Shown here piece by piece: positions 62,933-64,000 of a stretch of DNA of 64,000 nucleotides. The DNA is from Dictyobacter formicarum (GTDB taxonomy: Bacteria; Chloroflexota; Ktedonobacteria; Ktedonobacterales; Ktedonobacteraceae), in NCBI RefSeq assembly GCF_016587435.1, contig NZ_BNJJ01000011.1:1-64000 (forward strand). Reading direction: 5' to 3'. The notes beneath the pieces are model-generated. The model was not told the origin of the DNA. It worked only from the letters and a program-made list of their open reading frames with translations, and ran no database searches. The stretch's first letter is position 1; every line of letters starts with the position of its first letter. The translations under genes and the position numbers were made by a program.

Positions 62933-63220
62933 TTTTGTACTAATGCCTCCACATATTTGTCTGCGTTGACGCTGTAGGCTTCATCGATACTCCTAATATA
63001 ATAAATCACAACACCATTATAATAGTTGATGGCTTTGAAAAGCAATAATCACTCCTTTTTTCACTATTCGACAGGCAAAGGAAAGCACATACTAGACATT
63101 CTCTCTGGTTGAGCACTATAATGTGTCTAACTATTTTTTTTCATCGGAACATGTCTCACCAGCGAAATACTGGTTGATGGCAGAGAAGATCATGGGTATC
63201 TAAAAGAGATGTATCAGTAA
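62933..63220. other. Divergent promoter region of the two E1-type genes
   Basis: About 288 bp, A/T-rich, with no gene. A TATAAT-like ATTATAATAG (about 63015) is present. Confidence 0.35.
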
Positions 63221-64000
63221 ATGACGAGCATAGCTCCATCTTCAGCAGTTTTACGGGATCTCTACACCAAGATGCTCCTAACTCGCATCGTCGATGATTG
63301 CGCATGGAGGTTATACGCACAGGGATACATCGATTTTGTTACCAGCAGTCGTGGGCATGAAGCAGTTCAGGTTGGCAGCGCGGTCTGTATTGAGGTCGGG
63401 CAAGATTTTACTTTACCCTATTACCGAGACCTGGGAGTAGTTCTAACCATCGGTATGACTCCCTATGAGGTTTTTCGGACATGCTTGCATTTCCAACGTC
63501 AACAACAGACAAACAACAAAAAGGGGGCAGAACCGTCCTTTCAGCATTGGGGCTACCAGAAACACAATACCATTACCGGTCCGGCGCCTGTCGCTACCCA
63601 GTTGTTACATGCCGCTGGCATCGCTTTTGCCAGCAAACTTCGTAAGGCCGCGGTAGTTACGATTGCTTATTGCGGCGATGATGCCACAAAGGAACCTGAT
63701 TTTGCAGAAGGGATGCGCTTTGCCGCCCAACATGCGCTACCCGTGGTTTTTATCTGTGAACAAGATTGCACTCAGATTTGGGATACAGATAACTTTGCCA
63801 CTTCCCTTCCCCCCTCTTGCCTACCTAAAGACGCACTGCCCGCAGGAATCGCCTATCAACGGATTGATGGCACAGACATTGTCGCTGTCTACACTGCGAT
63901 GCGTCAGGCAATGCAATATGCACGCGAGGGACATGGCCCGACGTTTCTAGAAATGGCGATTACCCGCTCTCAACCGGCTGTACTACTTCCCTATGGAAAA
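63221..64000 (+). CDS. E1-alpha-like thiamine enzyme with degenerate TPP motif, 3' end outside window
   Basis: 260 residues are visible and the frame is open to the last base, so the gene continues. Start ATG at 63221 follows weak AGAGAT. Alignable to E1-alpha: SSRGHEAVQVGSAV, LPYYRDLGVVL, PVATQLLHAAGIAFA and DFAEGMRFAAQHALPVVFICE. The thiamine motif, usually GDG followed by ENN about 28 residues later, reads GDD (152-154) and EQD (180-182), with Asp replacing Gly and Asn. Cofactor binding may be impaired or the metal site altered. It may be a fused alpha/beta gene like its divergent neighbour. Confidence 0.82.
   Translation, partial: MTSIAPSSAVLRDLYTKMLLTRIVDDCAWRLYAQGYIDFVTSSRGHEAVQVGSAVCIEVGQDFTLPYYRDLGVVLTIGMTPYEVFRTCLHFQRQQQTNNKKGAEPSFQHWGYQKHNTITGPAPVATQLLHAAGIAFASKLRKAAVVTIAYCGDDATKEPDFAEGMRFAAQHALPVVFICEQDCTQIWDTDNFATSLPPSCLPKDALPAGIAYQRIDGTDIVAVYTAMRQAMQYAREGHGPTFLEMAITRSQPAVLLPYGK

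Overview
The window is about 50% G+C by eye, densely packed on both strands, and reads as chromosomal DNA of a soil-type, Gram-positive-like bacterium. The best guess is the phylum Chloroflexota, class Ktedonobacteria. This is an inference from the mix of genes: an aerobic CO-dehydrogenase-like (form II) cluster, an LCP protein and MurJ with very long Gln/Pro-rich cytoplasmic tails, an FHA pseudokinase, a fused alpha/beta E1 dehydrogenase, multi-zinc-ribbon proteins and frequent TTG/GTG starts with strong Shine-Dalgarno sites. No rRNA, prophage, transposase gene or CRISPR array is visible.

Layout. 1-9661 (+): a cell-envelope glycan region with a sugar-nucleotide epimerase (cut by the window edge), a YbhN-type flippase-like protein broken by a frameshift in a T7 run, an HlyD-like membrane-fusion protein, a membrane TPR protein, a giant GT39-like glycosyltransferase with an extracytoplasmic jelly-roll part, and an unrecognised polytopic protein. 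9781-16066: a membrane protein, a beta-phosphoglucomutase/GH65 disaccharide phosphorylase pair, tRNA-Glu(CTC), a cupredoxin lipoprotein and a second lipoprotein. 16474-25209 (+): a molybdenum hydroxylase locus (2Fe-2S, molybdopterin and FAD subunits, then a terminator, an M29 aminopeptidase, CoxD-like AAA+, CoxE-like VWA, and two XdhC/CoxI maturation proteins). 25519-28512: LCP protein and pseudokinase-FHA protein. 28516-35508: AidB-like flavoprotein, an encapsulated-ferritin-type protein without an adjacent encapsulin, homoserine dehydrogenase, MurJ, and a fatty acid desaturase. 35812-45994: ManC, a GT2 with a CysRS-tail-like N terminus, PepF, CsbD, Zwf, a MerA/Lpd-like flavoprotein and a coiled-coil membrane protein. 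46310-53152: alpha/beta hydrolase, phytoene desaturase, nicotinate phosphoribosyltransferase, a membrane protein, a CPBP protease and a small Cys-rich protein. 53470-60442 (-): NDK, roadblock, TPR and M16 peptidase as one probable operon, plus a five-zinc-ribbon protein. 60836-64000: two divergent E1-type thiamine enzymes, the second cut by the window edge.

How the parts connect: sugar supply (epimerase, ManC, beta-PGM/GH65, Zwf), glycan assembly and export (GT39, GT2, flippases, LCP, MurJ), and an oxidative set (Mo hydroxylase, E1 dehydrogenases, AidB, EncFtn-like). Many intergenic spaces carry very long perfect hairpins (up to 28 bp stems) that act as probable bidirectional terminators, and three carry a REP-like dispersed repeat. 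Best candidates for something new: the GT2/CysRS-tail fusion, the orphan EncFtn-like protein, the divergent E1 with a degenerate thiamine motif, the roadblock-TPR-M16 operon, and the envelope glycan module at the left end.
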